From CAYSLA01 sp964431685 (GTDB lineage: Bacteria > Armatimonadota > UBA5829), in assembly GCA_964431685.1 (NCBI GenBank), contig CAYSLA010000005.1, positions 1 to 50,282 of the forward strand: a DNA stretch of 50,282 nt, in the 5' to 3' direction. A program made the position numbers and the translations under genes. How positions within the stretch are numbered: the first letter of the stretch is position 1; each line of letters opens with the position of its first letter. Below are positions 1 to 8,470 of this stretch, piece by piece. The notes under the pieces were generated by a model that was not told where the DNA came from, searched no databases, and was given only the letters and a program-made list of their open reading frames with translations.

Positions 1-5
1 AAAAC

Positions 6-81
6 TGGCTCCCCCGCCTGGACTCGAACCAGGAACCTACTGGTTAACAGCCAGCCGCTCTGCCGATTGAGCTACAGGGGA
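6..81 (-). tRNA. tRNA-Asn (anticodon GTT)
   Basis: Read on the minus strand, this folds as a complete 73-nt tRNA with an encoded CCA at 8-6. The acceptor stem TCCCCTG (81-75) pairs with CGGGGGA, followed by discriminator G at position 9. The D arm, an anticodon loop carrying GTT, and the T arm CCTGGTTCGAGTCCAGG are all legible. GTT reads asparagine codons. The gene points out of the window and the next feature on the same strand is a truncated transporter gene about 160 bp away. Confidence 0.97.
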
Positions 82-244
82 GCGCTAACGTGTTGATTAT
101 ACCAGATATCCGTGGAGACCGTCAACTACTTCTTTCTGACTGCCCTGCAAGATTCCGCTTTTCCTCGCCACCAGGAAGATATCCCGTTCGTGGCCAGGCG
201 ATTGCGTCTGCAGCCGGTCCGAGAAGACCGGGGGCACGCACCGG

Positions 245-796
245 TCATCCTTTGATAGCACCCATCTGGATACCTTCCACGAAGTAACGCTGGCTCAGCA
301 GAAAGACCAGTATCACAGGTACAACCGCGACCACGGAAGCAGCCATCAACAGGGTCCAGTTTGTGCTATAAAGGCTCTGAAACGAGGCGAGTCCGACTGG
401 CAGAGTCTTCAGCTCAGTGGAATTGGTGACAATCAGCGGCCACATGTAACTGCCCCACGAGCCCATAAACGTAAAAGTCGTGAGCGTGGCCAGCGCCGGC
501 TTGGAAAGCGGCAGTATGACCTTCCAAAAGATGCCAAACAGTGACGCCCCGTCTATCTTGGCAGCGTCGTCAAGGTCACGAGGCAAACTCATGAAGAATT
601 GCCTGAGAAGAAACGTGCCATACGCGCTGAAGATGCCCGGGAGAATCAAGACGGTGTAGGTATCGATCAAGTGGAGCATCTTGCACAGTATGAAGACCGG
701 TATCATAGTCACGGAGCCCGGAATCATCATGGTTGCAAGATAGCCGAAGAACAGTTGTTCCCGGCCCGGAAACCGAAGCCTCGCAAACGCATAGCT
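245..796 (-). pseudogene. Carbohydrate ABC transporter permease (MalG/UgpE type), 5'-truncated
   Basis: The open frame encodes the C-terminal two thirds of an inner-membrane sugar ABC permease. The frame is open from codon 796 (SYAFARLRFPG...) and the first ATG is at 730. The EAA-loop hallmark is present as LPRDLDDAAKIDGASLFGIFWKVILPLSKP in pieces: DDAAKIDGAS then ILPLSKPAL. It ends with the family-typical FVEGIQMGAIKG. Intact relatives have about 270-300 residues; here about 183 codons remain and a TGA at 799-797 blocks the frame just upstream. The first transmembrane segments and the signal anchor are absent, and no homologous sequence is visible in the next 600 bp. I read it as a deletion remnant; partner ATPase and binding-protein genes are not in the window. 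Confidence 0.8.
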
Positions 797-1150
797 TCAC
801 TCCACCTGCTCACATATACTCCGTTCAATCTCAGAACAGTATCATTCAGGTATCCGACAAAATATCGCCTATATAAGCTTCATAACGTGGATAATGTAAG
901 CAAACTCGAATATCATACTCCTTTCCTGGCCGTATGTGCAAGCGCCGTCTGTTGCAGAGGGCGTAGCCTATGAGCGTATGGATCGGGGAGGAAGTGTAAT
1001 TTCGGTTGAGACCAATGTGCCGCGCAGCCTGCCGTCGCCACATATGCCCATCGACAGGTACCCGTCCCCAGTTCGTTCATACAAGTGCTGATACAGGGTC
1101 CCGCACACTCGGAACCAGCTCCGGGACTGCAAATCCCGGACCATCGTCTA

Positions 1151-1179
1151 TGCTACGGGACGGTTCTCGTCCCGTAGCA
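1151..1179. repeat. Hairpin repeat family A, copy 1
   Basis: A perfect 12-bp stem (TGCTACGGGACG / CGTCCCGTAGCA) closes a 5-nt loop. The inner part GGGAC-GGTTCT-CGTCCC recurs in the two copies downstream, while the outer arm (TGCTAC/GTAGCA) is specific to this copy. Confidence 0.8.
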
Positions 1180-1206
1180 GGTGGGAGCATCCGGAGACAC
1201 GGGGTA

Positions 1207-1237
1207 TGCTTCGGTGACTGGTCTTCGTCCCGAAGCA
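1207..1237. repeat. Hairpin repeat family A, copy 2
   Basis: An 8-bp outer stem (TGCTTCGG / CCGAAGCA) is followed by GAC/GTC pairing with a bulged T at 1215. The loop region TGGTCTTCGTCC matches copies 1 and 3. Both copies 1 and 2 are followed by AGGTGGG. Confidence 0.7.
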
Positions 1238-1420
1238 GGTGGGGCCAGGCGCTGTAGTTGCATTCACGATCGGGCGTGTGCGATAATCACGGGCACGGGT
1301 CAAGGGCGAAGCAATACGGAAGGCATGGGAGTTCTCAAGCGCGGCGTGGTACTCGGGAAGCGCATCCCCCATCATGCTCGATGAATTCGAGGTGTAGTTG
1401 CGATGACTTTGTGCTGAACC

Positions 1421-1448
1421 GCGTCGGGACGAAAACCAGTCCCGACGC
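1421..1448. repeat. Hairpin repeat family A, copy 3 (inverted)
   Basis: A perfect 10-bp stem (GCGTCGGGAC / GTCCCGACGC) closes an 8-nt loop. Read on the minus strand, the core is GGGACTGGTTTTCGTCCC, matching copies 1 and 2. It lies 19 bp past the heparinase stop codon and could act as a terminator for that gene, although no U tract follows. Confidence 0.75.
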
Positions 1449-1466
1449 ATATAGAACACAGATTGG

Positions 1467-3401
1467 TCAACTTGCGCCGCCATCAAGGACGGCTAGCGAA
1501 TCGCCCGAAGGCACGATGACGGGCTGGTAGCCGTTTGCGCTCAGTTCCCACGCTGAGAACGTGCGCAGTCCCGAGGTGTGTTCCGCCGGACAATCATCTT
1601 GGCTTCCACTACCTGCGAGGTTGAACCGCCAGTCATCGGCTGCCAGACCTCCCCCAACTCGGAACCCAAACAGAAACTCGAACCGTTCAGAAGCGGGAAA
1701 CGGCGAGAAACTTCGATACTTCACGGACTGGACCTCAGTGGCCAGACTGTCGGAGCCTGGGTAGCAGCTTGTGCGAACGGCATCAGTCACTCGCCAGCCC
1801 GAACTCTTCTCAGGCAGGAATGGTACGCAAGACATTCGCACACCTGCGTTTTCGATGAAGGTCGTGTCCCCTTCGCTCCAAGCTGTTCCAGCGTGGTGCA
1901 TCAGCCACTCAATCCTTCCCGGCGTCCCCGCACATTCCACAACATCGCGGACAACGACCACATCCGGCCAGAGAGCGACAACGGTGCGGATAAACTTCTT
2001 GAGCCTGGTGCCATAGGTCTTGGAAGCGTCGCACTCAATCATGCCAAAACCGTCTTCCTCTTCCACTCGAACTATGCACCCAGGGTAATCCTTACCCCAC
2101 ACCTGCCCCTGGCCGTCCACCAGCAGCGTGTTGTGACCTATGGTGGACGCGCCGTCAAAGTCCCACCTCGGACCGTCGAAATCAAAGAAGTCAAGCTGAG
2201 CGGAGTACGGCCAGAAGCCCTCGTCCCGGAGCAGAGTCTGTCCTGCAGCCTGAATGACGAACGAAGCCGCGTCGAGATGGCCGTGGCCAACGTCCGATGG
2301 TCCGCATTTTACGCCAACAAACATGTCATCTTTCTGCCATCCCGCGCGGACGGTGCCAACGCCTGTTCTGGGGAAGCGGAACGACTTCCGCCGGGGATGC
2401 TCGGAAGCGATATCTGGATCGTCCAGCGCCAGACCCAGCGGCGAGTCGATGGGAAACCATCGCGCACAGGCTAACCAGTCCGGCCTGTTGTTCTCCCTGG
2501 CCAAGAGCAGAAGCGCCTCGATTTCCCGTCGCCCGAGTTGCGTCCCGTTGTCGGCAAAGCCGTAGGTAGTAGCCGAAGGAGTCGAAAGCATCGCCGGGAA
2601 GTCGCCGGTGGCTTTGAGGGCTGGGTGCTGGTAAAGGTCTGCCGACCCGTCCGTCAGTCTTCGGAGCGCGGTGGCAAAACGCAGCCCCATGTGGAGCGTG
2701 CCAAACCAGTATCCGACGCCCTCCGGCCAATCCCCCTCGGGGGGAACCATGTCGAGGATCTCACATACACCGGCGACACACTCGCTGAGCGCCTCCGCGG
2801 CCTCCGGCCAGTAATTCGCGAACTCACAGATGGCAAGACCAGACTCTCCGAAGCACATTATCTTCCAGTTGCTCTCCAGACCAGCCTTTGACCACCATTC
2901 CACTCGACCGCGGATGGCGGATAGACAAAGATCGAAGAAAGGCCTTCGCAGGTCACTGGCGAGTTGCGCGCTCTCTTGCGCAGTATAGCACGCTCCGAGA
3001 TAGTCGTGCACCATTGCGATGTGAGCGGCGACGTTGGCGATGCAATGATCCATATATAGGCACGTGTGATGCCAGGGGAACTTCCAGGAATCTCTGAGCA
3101 AGAGCGCGTCAACCCTGCGTTTGGCCCAGTCGGCATAAGCTGGTTCTGACGTCAGAAGATAGCCCTCGGCCACATCAGCGGCCTCTTGCGCGTGTATGTG
3201 TGAATCGTAACGAACAGACAAGTCATCCAGTCCGTCAAACTCCGCGGACGACCGCACGATGGAGTCGCAGCGAGCCCTGACATTCTCGATCAGACCCTCA
3301 CGCCGCCGCGCGCGCTCCCTGATCAGGGGAGTCAGCTCTGCATCGAAAAGCAGCCCCCCTCCGTTCGTCAGACTCGGACCATCGGCGAGAGCGTATGACA
3401 T
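1467..3401 (-). CDS. Heparinase II/III-like polysaccharide lyase
   Basis: This 644-residue protein has the two-part layout of heparinase II/III-type lyases, which cleave uronic-acid polysaccharides by beta-elimination. Residues about 30-330 form the alpha-helical toroid; N178 in ESNWKIMCF and Y231 in EGVGYWFGTLH sit where catalytic residues of the family are found. Residues about 340-640 form the beta-sandwich, opening with VGHGHLDAASF (H373, H375, D377), the family's zinc/catalytic motif. No signal peptide is visible, so it is either cytoplasmic or its start is misjudged. The ATG at 3401 has no clear Shine-Dalgarno; a promoter about 30 bp upstream would give a very short leader. The substrate cannot be told from sequence. 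Confidence 0.85.
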   Translation of the reverse strand: MSYALADGPSLTNGGGLLFDAELTPLIRERARRREGLIENVRARCDSIVRSSAEFDGLDDLSVRYDSHIHAQEAADVAEGYLLTSEPAYADWAKRRVDALLLRDSWKFPWHHTCLYMDHCIANVAAHIAMVHDYLGACYTAQESAQLASDLRRPFFDLCLSAIRGRVEWWSKAGLESNWKIMCFGESGLAICEFANYWPEAAEALSECVAGVCEILDMVPPEGDWPEGVGYWFGTLHMGLRFATALRRLTDGSADLYQHPALKATGDFPAMLSTPSATTYGFADNGTQLGRREIEALLLLARENNRPDWLACARWFPIDSPLGLALDDPDIASEHPRRKSFRFPRTGVGTVRAGWQKDDMFVGVKCGPSDVGHGHLDAASFVIQAAGQTLLRDEGFWPYSAQLDFFDFDGPRWDFDGASTIGHNTLLVDGQGQVWGKDYPGCIVRVEEEDGFGMIECDASKTYGTRLKKFIRTVVALWPDVVVVRDVVECAGTPGRIEWLMHHAGTAWSEGDTTFIENAGVRMSCVPFLPEKSSGWRVTDAVRTSCYPGSDSLATEVQSVKYRSFSPFPASERFEFLFGFRVGGGLAADDWRFNLAGSGSQDDCPAEHTSGLRTFSAWELSANGYQPVIVPSGDSLAVLDGGAS

Positions 3402-3428
3402 CGGTCAAAGCGTCTGTGTCGAATCTGG

Positions 3429-3458
3429 ACATTAGAGTATCCCTTGCGGCTGTGTCAA
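3429..3458 (-). promoter_or_regulatory. Candidate sigma-70 promoter for the heparinase-like gene
   Basis: On the minus strand TTGACA (3458-3453) is followed after 18 bp by TAATGT (3434-3429). Transcription would start near 3422, about 20 nt before the ATG at 3401, consistent with the missing Shine-Dalgarno. Confidence 0.5.
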
Positions 3459-3513
3459 CCACCAACGCCGGTCTGGCCTGCAAAGCCGGATCACCGTTGT
3501 CTCAAATGCTAGT

Positions 3514-3528
3514 AGTATGTCCCATACT
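3514..3528. promoter_or_regulatory. Operator-like dyad
   Basis: AGTATG-TCC-CATACT is a perfect 6-bp inverted repeat with a 3-bp spacer. It lies between the two divergent promoters and could bind a dimeric repressor such as a GntR- or LacI-type protein; the binder is unknown. Confidence 0.4.
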
Positions 3529-3672
3529 GGACACACAAGTCAATTCGTGCAACAAGACCTTTACTGCTTGCCGCCAAACTCTCACCCAGCTCATCCCCGC
3601 CTCAATCGCGTGACTGCGCGAAGGTGCTTCAGTCCGTTCGTAAGCGAGGACGCCCGATATGCAGGAAATCCA

Positions 3673-3701
3673 TTGACAACAGGCGAAAAGCATGGTATGT
3701 T
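3673..3701 (+). promoter_or_regulatory. Candidate sigma-70 promoter for the beta-propeller gene
   Basis: TTGACA (3673-3678), a 17-bp spacer and TATGTT (3696-3701) face the gene starting at 3801. A second TTGACA at 3706 with AT-rich DNA after it may be part of an overlapping promoter or an operator. Confidence 0.5.
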
Positions 3702-3800
3702 GTACTTGACATAATCATATTATACAGCACAGTGAGGATAATGTGCTGCCTGCGCTGGGATATACAGAGGGCGGAAATACTGACCTGAAAAGGAGACGCG

Positions 3801-4985
3801 ATGTTTGCGGTTCGCAGCCTGTTATTGCGGTGGGTCGCTTTGGCTGTCGTTCTGGCTTGGCCCACTGCTGGGCAAACAGCTTTCTGGACGGGCAAGGGCG
3901 CCGTCGCAGTGAAGTACAACGATGACGGCACCTCCGCTGGTGTCACTGTTTCTGACGCCAGGATAGCCTCTGTGCAGTGGCTTATGTACGACTCCGGAAA
4001 GCTCTACGTCGTTGACTATGGCAGCGGCAAAGTCCTGCGATTCGACACCACAACGCGCGCGGTGGACCCCGCTTGGATCATCTCCGATACCACAAACAAA
4101 CCTCTGAGGATCGTTATTGGCCCGGACGGCAAGTTCTGTGTGGTGGTCGTCACGACTGGAGTCGGCAGGCAAGTGGCTCGCTACAATTCGGACGGAACAT
4201 TCGACAAGATCTTGATCACGAATGGCACGGCCACCGGCGAGGCGAGCGATCTTCACTGGGGCTCAAACGGCAAGTTGTATGTTATGGCCGGCGCCGACAG
4301 GAAGCTCTACCGGTTCAACGCTGACGGCACCTTCCTCGATACATTCGCCGACCTCGGCAGCATGTGGATGTTGAACCCAACAGATTTCACGTGGGATGAA
4401 TCCGGTCGAGTTTACATAGGCGACTACGCTGCCGGCAAGGGCATCGTTCGTCTGAAGGCTGACGGCTCCTATGACATCACCCTGGCTGACCCCGGCACAG
4501 GAGAGCACGCGTTGGGCTGGCTCAACGGCAGATTGGTGGCCAACCCGTCGGAAGGAATTAAAGTGTGGGACGAACCGACCAACACCTGGACAGATGTGCA
4601 AAGGCCACCGGTAAGCTGGACACAGGGAATGGCTGTCGAACCTACCACATTTCCGGAACCGGGTTGGATAAAGGTGCACGTAACGCTGTCGGATTTTGCG
4701 GGTGAAGCGTCTCTTAGTCCCGTCAAGATAGAGTTGATGCAGAGCGGCGTTTCAGTTGCCAGCGTGAGCGTCTTCTTGGACGGCAGTGGCAACTATATAT
4801 GGCCGAGACTCAACGCCGGCATCTACGAGGTAGCCGTCTCAGCGAATGGTTGGCTACGAAAGGTCGTGCCGGGTGTGATGGTAAGCGACGACTCCGAGAC
4901 TCTCTGCTCAGTCTCGCTGACCAACGGGGACGTTGACGGCGACAATGAGATAACAAGCACAGATCTAAGTGTTGCACTTGAGTGA
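3801..4985 (+). CDS. Secreted NHL/SMP-30-like beta-propeller protein with truncated dockerin-like tail
   Basis: The 394-residue product begins with a signal peptide (about residues 1-26, cleavage near TAGQTA). Residues about 45-285 carry repeated blade motifs such as GKLYVVDYGSGKVLRFD and GRVYIGDYAAGKGIVRLKADG, as in NHL/gluconolaconase-like propellers. A carboxypeptidase-regulatory-like beta domain (about 300-375: IKVHVTLSDFAGEASLSPV) precedes a single calcium loop NGDVDGDNEITSTD. The protein stops five residues after that loop, so only the first half of a dockerin-type repeat remains, while related tails at 24.3 and 27.9 kb run about ten residues longer. AAAGGAG sits 5 nt before the ATG. 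The next gene starts within 25 bp, so the two are probably co-transcribed. The role is unknown; surface binding is a guess. Confidence 0.75.
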   Translation: MFAVRSLLLRWVALAVVLAWPTAGQTAFWTGKGAVAVKYNDDGTSAGVTVSDARIASVQWLMYDSGKLYVVDYGSGKVLRFDTTTRAVDPAWIISDTTNKPLRIVIGPDGKFCVVVVTTGVGRQVARYNSDGTFDKILITNGTATGEASDLHWGSNGKLYVMAGADRKLYRFNADGTFLDTFADLGSMWMLNPTDFTWDESGRVYIGDYAAGKGIVRLKADGSYDITLADPGTGEHALGWLNGRLVANPSEGIKVWDEPTNTWTDVQRPPVSWTQGMAVEPTTFPEPGWIKVHVTLSDFAGEASLSPVKIELMQSGVSVASVSVFLDGSGNYIWPRLNAGIYEVAVSANGWLRKVVPGVMVSDDSETLCSVSLTNGDVDGDNEITSTDLSVALE

Positions 4986-5008
4986 ATGTCGGCACACGGG
5001 AGAGTTTG

Positions 5009-8000
5009 ATGCGTGTTAGCAGGATACTCTTAGCGTTTGCAGCGGCCGCTGTGGGACTGTCCAGTCTGACTGCGTGCGCCGGCACCGCCTCCCTGACTGC
5101 CGGTGACCTCGGCCTGTCGCTCGACACTGCCAGCGGCCTTGTGCAGAGCACGGCTCTGTCCGGATATGTGTTCGCTGCGGGCATCAGAAAGCATGGTTTC
5201 TTTATAACAGATTTTGCCGCTGGTACGGCGCCGCAACCGGCAGAAGGAACGCTTTCGTATGACGGTGCGGGGCACCTGACCGGCACCCTCAGCACCGCCA
5301 GTTCACAGGTGCAAATAATCCCATCACTGAAAGCCGTTGGCAGTTACATCTCCTGCCGCGCCCGGGTACTGGACACCTCCAGCCCGCACCGCGACCGGGC
5401 CCTGGTAGTGTCTTTCCGGATCCCGCTGCACGCGGGAAGCGGTCTGTGGCAGTGGGACGATGATCTGCGAGCGTCTCGCACCATATTCTTGGAGGGACTG
5501 GGGGCGACCCTGGCAATCAACGGCAATGATGCAGAAGGCGAGAATTGCAGGCTGCTGGCGGGCGAGGTATATGACATAACCGCGTCGGGGTTTCCGCTTG
5601 TGTCTCAGGTGGTCGGACAGACAAGCGGATGGTGGGCTGACGCCGAGTTCGCGGAGTATTGGAGCGCACCGGGCTATCCCGGCGGCAACTTGTTGTATCG
5701 GATGGAGAAACCCTACAACGACTCAACGCTCTGGGACGTCCTCATCGACGGCTCGCCTGTGGACTGGCTGGGAAGCCCGGACGGTCAGACCTGGGCGCCT
5801 CACACTTATTCGCCTGACCATACCTACAAGTATAGCATTACCGGCACAGGCACGCTCGTCAATTTCTCGCGCCTCGATGCGCTACGTGACAACCGGAGCG
5901 GGAATCTGACACTGGATATCGTGCCGGCAAACCCGGAACTGTCCGAAGGCTACCCATACGAGACTACGCAGCTATACGGTTGGGACCCGCCGTACAGCCT
6001 GAACAGATACATATCCAAGTATCCTTTCTCATCAATGAGGTCAGACAACGCGGCAATATCGATGGCGATCCCCTTGTCCGAACCGCGTATCTACAAGTTC
6101 TCGTACGTACCTCTGCGTAATGGCGAAGGTTACCTCGAAGTCTCGTTCGAGATTGGGCTGTCGCCGGACCTCACGAAATCGCCGAACGAAGCAACAGTTG
6201 AGTTTATAATCTATGCCAACGACCCAGCCTGGGGTTTGCGGTCTGCGGCGCGGAACTACTATGACATCTATCCGGAGACCTTCCACAAGTATGCGAGTCG
6301 CGAGGGTATATGGCTGCTCGGACTGGACTGCGGAGCTGTGTCGGAGCCGTGGGACTTCGGCTTCATGTTCGATGAAGCTGCCACAGCGAGCGACGCTGAG
6401 CTGATCTATGACGACATATTCGACATATACGGGTTAAACTACATAGAACTCGGCGGCGTCTGGGCGGCTTTCACGGGCTACGACGACACTCCGAACGCCG
6501 CTTTCCCGTGGGAGGCAGGCGTGGGCTATGAGGAGCTCGAGACACAGTTCCTGTCCTGGCGCTATCAGAACCCTGCATTCTACGATGCGGTTGAGGCCTC
6601 GGCCCTCTGTGACAAGAATGGCAACTGGATATGGTCGCATTGGACGGATCAGTTTTTCTGGGCTGCAAAGGCTTCTCATCTCAAAGCGTCTCTGGACCCG
6701 GACATACCTGGCGGATACGGCTCCTGGCTTATGAACGCTGTGACGTCTACGCTGGAGAGCCTGGATGCAGGGGACGGCAAGACAGGCGGAGTATTCCTGG
6801 ACAGTCTGTCCGCCAGCATATCAGTGCAGTGGGAAGACTACCGTCGAGCGCATTGGGCATATTCCGACGCAGGGCTTACGTTCAGCCACGATACGAAGAC
6901 GCCGGTTTCGCTGCTCGGCGACGGCGAGTGGAAGTTCGTTCGCGACCTGTCGGCCTTCCTGCGAGCACGGGACAAGTTGATATTGGCCAACGTCTATCCA
7001 GTAGGAGACAAGTTCTTTCACCCGTTTCTGGATGCGTTCGGGATAGAGACTTTCGGTGGTACGTGCGGAGGAAGCTTCTGGCCGTATCTCAGGGTCATGG
7101 CCAACCAGAAGCCCGTGAGCTGGCTGGACTACTTCATGCTCTCCGACGACACGGCTCCTGAGTGGTTCAGCAGGGAAAGGGCAATGAATAACTGTCTTGC
7201 CTGGGGAATGTATCCCGGCACCGCCGACTTCATATACAACAATGCCGCAAATATCGAGGAAGCGAGACCAGTCTACAAAGAATGGATGCCCAGGATTCTC
7301 GAGGTGGGCAGCGCCGGGTGGCAGCCGATAACACTAGCCCAAAGCCCGACAGCAAACGTGTGGGTGGAACGGTTCGGCGACTTTGCCACAAACGGCGTGG
7401 TCTACTTCACAGTCTACTCCAATTGGGATTTCACCGGCAGCCAGGGCGAGATCTCCATCGATAGACAGGGGCTCGGAATCCCCGCAGGAGCGACCCTTAT
7501 CACGGAGGAGCTTACAACCGGCGACACGGTCAACTGGACCCAGGAAGACGGCGGGGCGAGAATGAAGACACAGGTAAGCCTGCCCGGGATTATGAGAACC
7601 CGAGCCATAAGGATCGCTACGCCGCAGGGCCTGTCGGGAGTCTGGGCTGCCAGGGGAGGCGAGTTCCTCCGCAGAGTGCACTCTCAGATGAAGTGGTTGA
7701 TCTACCAGGGCGCGCCGCGCGATCTGAAGTCGGCCATCGATTCACTGTTGCCTCAGGTCAAGGCGCTCGTTGAGCAGTGCGACGACGCTCTGGCAGCCAA
7801 CAATAGCAGGCCGCCGGAAGCTACCCTGATCAGTCTCAGAAACTCCGCCGCGGAGATGGTTGTGCTAATCGGACAATTGAGGCAGGATAACGAGTCGAGC
7901 GTGATCTGCCTGCAGCAGTGCCAGGTCGCACTCGAAGCATTTCAGAAAGCCATGGACCTGCTGCACTTCCTGCCGACTACCCCGACCGGCAGCCTGTCGG

Positions 8001-8470
8001 GACACGTGGAACTCGATTATAGCCTGCTCTGGCGAGAAGCACAGATAGAGATTATACCTGCAGCACAGGAAATGAGCATGGGTATCGTCCTCGGATCCCC
8101 GCTTCAGCAGGGGGCTCTGGCGAAGCGCTATGATCAAGAGATCGACAGTGGCGCTCTCTGGATGAGCAAGCCGCGGCGAGAGCAGTATAAGATGCTCTAC
8201 CAGTTACTGGACGAAACAGGCATACCGCTGCCGGAGATGGCTCTGAGATTCACGCTTTCGAACCCTGCGATATCGTGCGTCCTAAACGGCGCAAAGTCAT
8301 TGGAGGAAGTGGAGCAGAACGTGGCCGCGGCTGAGAAGGGGCCATTGCCTGATGATTTGCTGGGGCGTCTTGCTGAAATATACCAGATGGTCCCGTTCCG
8401 TCCTTACGAAGAACCGTTCGGGCTGCCGTTTGCGTGGCCCTATGCGGGACCAGGAGGTGCAGGCAGATGA
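5009..8470 (+). CDS. Chimeric protein: TIM-barrel-like lipoprotein fused to C-terminal half of an aldo/keto reductase
   Basis: I place the start at ATG 5009, because it yields a lipoprotein signal (lipobox LTAC, Cys23) and follows GGGAGA; a GTG at 4982 overlaps the previous stop. Residues 24 to about 880 resemble a secreted glycosidase-like protein: a beta-sandwich N-terminal part, then a TIM-barrel-like part with GVFLDSL. A helical segment covers about 885-985. From residue 1000 (position 8006) the sequence becomes unmistakably the C-terminal half of a cytoplasmic aldo/keto reductase (YSLLWREAQ, GIVLGSPLQQGALAKRYD, SNPAISCVLNGAKSLEEVEQN). The reductase half holding the catalytic Asp, Tyr, Lys and His is absent. 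The fusion is in frame and has an intact stop that overlaps the next gene (ATGA). It is best explained by a deletion joining two genes. Confidence 0.8.
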   Translation: MRVSRILLAFAAAAVGLSSLTACAGTASLTAGDLGLSLDTASGLVQSTALSGYVFAAGIRKHGFFITDFAAGTAPQPAEGTLSYDGAGHLTGTLSTASSQVQIIPSLKAVGSYISCRARVLDTSSPHRDRALVVSFRIPLHAGSGLWQWDDDLRASRTIFLEGLGATLAINGNDAEGENCRLLAGEVYDITASGFPLVSQVVGQTSGWWADAEFAEYWSAPGYPGGNLLYRMEKPYNDSTLWDVLIDGSPVDWLGSPDGQTWAPHTYSPDHTYKYSITGTGTLVNFSRLDALRDNRSGNLTLDIVPANPELSEGYPYETTQLYGWDPPYSLNRYISKYPFSSMRSDNAAISMAIPLSEPRIYKFSYVPLRNGEGYLEVSFEIGLSPDLTKSPNEATVEFIIYANDPAWGLRSAARNYYDIYPETFHKYASREGIWLLGLDCGAVSEPWDFGFMFDEAATASDAELIYDDIFDIYGLNYIELGGVWAAFTGYDDTPNAAFPWEAGVGYEELETQFLSWRYQNPAFYDAVEASALCDKNGNWIWSHWTDQFFWAAKASHLKASLDPDIPGGYGSWLMNAVTSTLESLDAGDGKTGGVFLDSLSASISVQWEDYRRAHWAYSDAGLTFSHDTKTPVSLLGDGEWKFVRDLSAFLRARDKLILANVYPVGDKFFHPFLDAFGIETFGGTCGGSFWPYLRVMANQKPVSWLDYFMLSDDTAPEWFSRERAMNNCLAWGMYPGTADFIYNNAANIEEARPVYKEWMPRILEVGSAGWQPITLAQSPTANVWVERFGDFATNGVVYFTVYSNWDFTGSQGEISIDRQGLGIPAGATLITEELTTGDTVNWTQEDGGARMKTQVSLPGIMRTRAIRIATPQGLSGVWAARGGEFLRRVHSQMKWLIYQGAPRDLKSAIDSLLPQVKALVEQCDDALAANNSRPPEATLISLRNSAAEMVVLIGQLRQDNESSVICLQQCQVALEAFQKAMDLLHFLPTTPTGSLSGHVELDYSLLWREAQIEIIPAAQEMSMGIVLGSPLQQGALAKRYDQEIDSGALWMSKPRREQYKMLYQLLDETGIPLPEMALRFTLSNPAISCVLNGAKSLEEVEQNVAAAEKGPLPDDLLGRLAEIYQMVPFRPYEEPFGLPFAWPYAGPGGAGR

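Larger units (their letters stand above)
797..1466. other. Gene-free stretch with hairpin repeats
   Basis: About 670 bp lie between the truncated permease and the heparinase-like gene. I see no convincing coding sequence on either strand. The second half holds three related hairpins (1151-1179, 1207-1237, 1421-1448). The rest shows no recognisable promoter or RNA. Confidence 0.6.
3402..3800. other. Divergent regulatory region
   Basis: This 399-bp gap separates the minus-strand lyase from the plus-strand beta-propeller gene. It holds one candidate promoter for each direction and a dyad between them (3514-3528). I see no gene in it. Confidence 0.6.

Noticed and set aside
1..81. Prophage or integrative element attachment site at the tRNA
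   Set aside because: No integrase gene and no duplicate of the tRNA 3' end are visible in the window.
846..1043. A 65-codon minus-strand frame that could be the missing permease start
   Set aside because: It has no hydrophobic spans and is not in the permease frame.
1148..1486. A 112-codon minus-strand open frame downstream of the heparinase-like gene
   Set aside because: It runs through all three hairpins of family A, whose translation gives its only repeated words; no independent support.
1578..2474. A 298-codon plus-strand open frame
   Set aside because: It is antisense to the heparinase-like gene, with no ribosome site or domain pattern.
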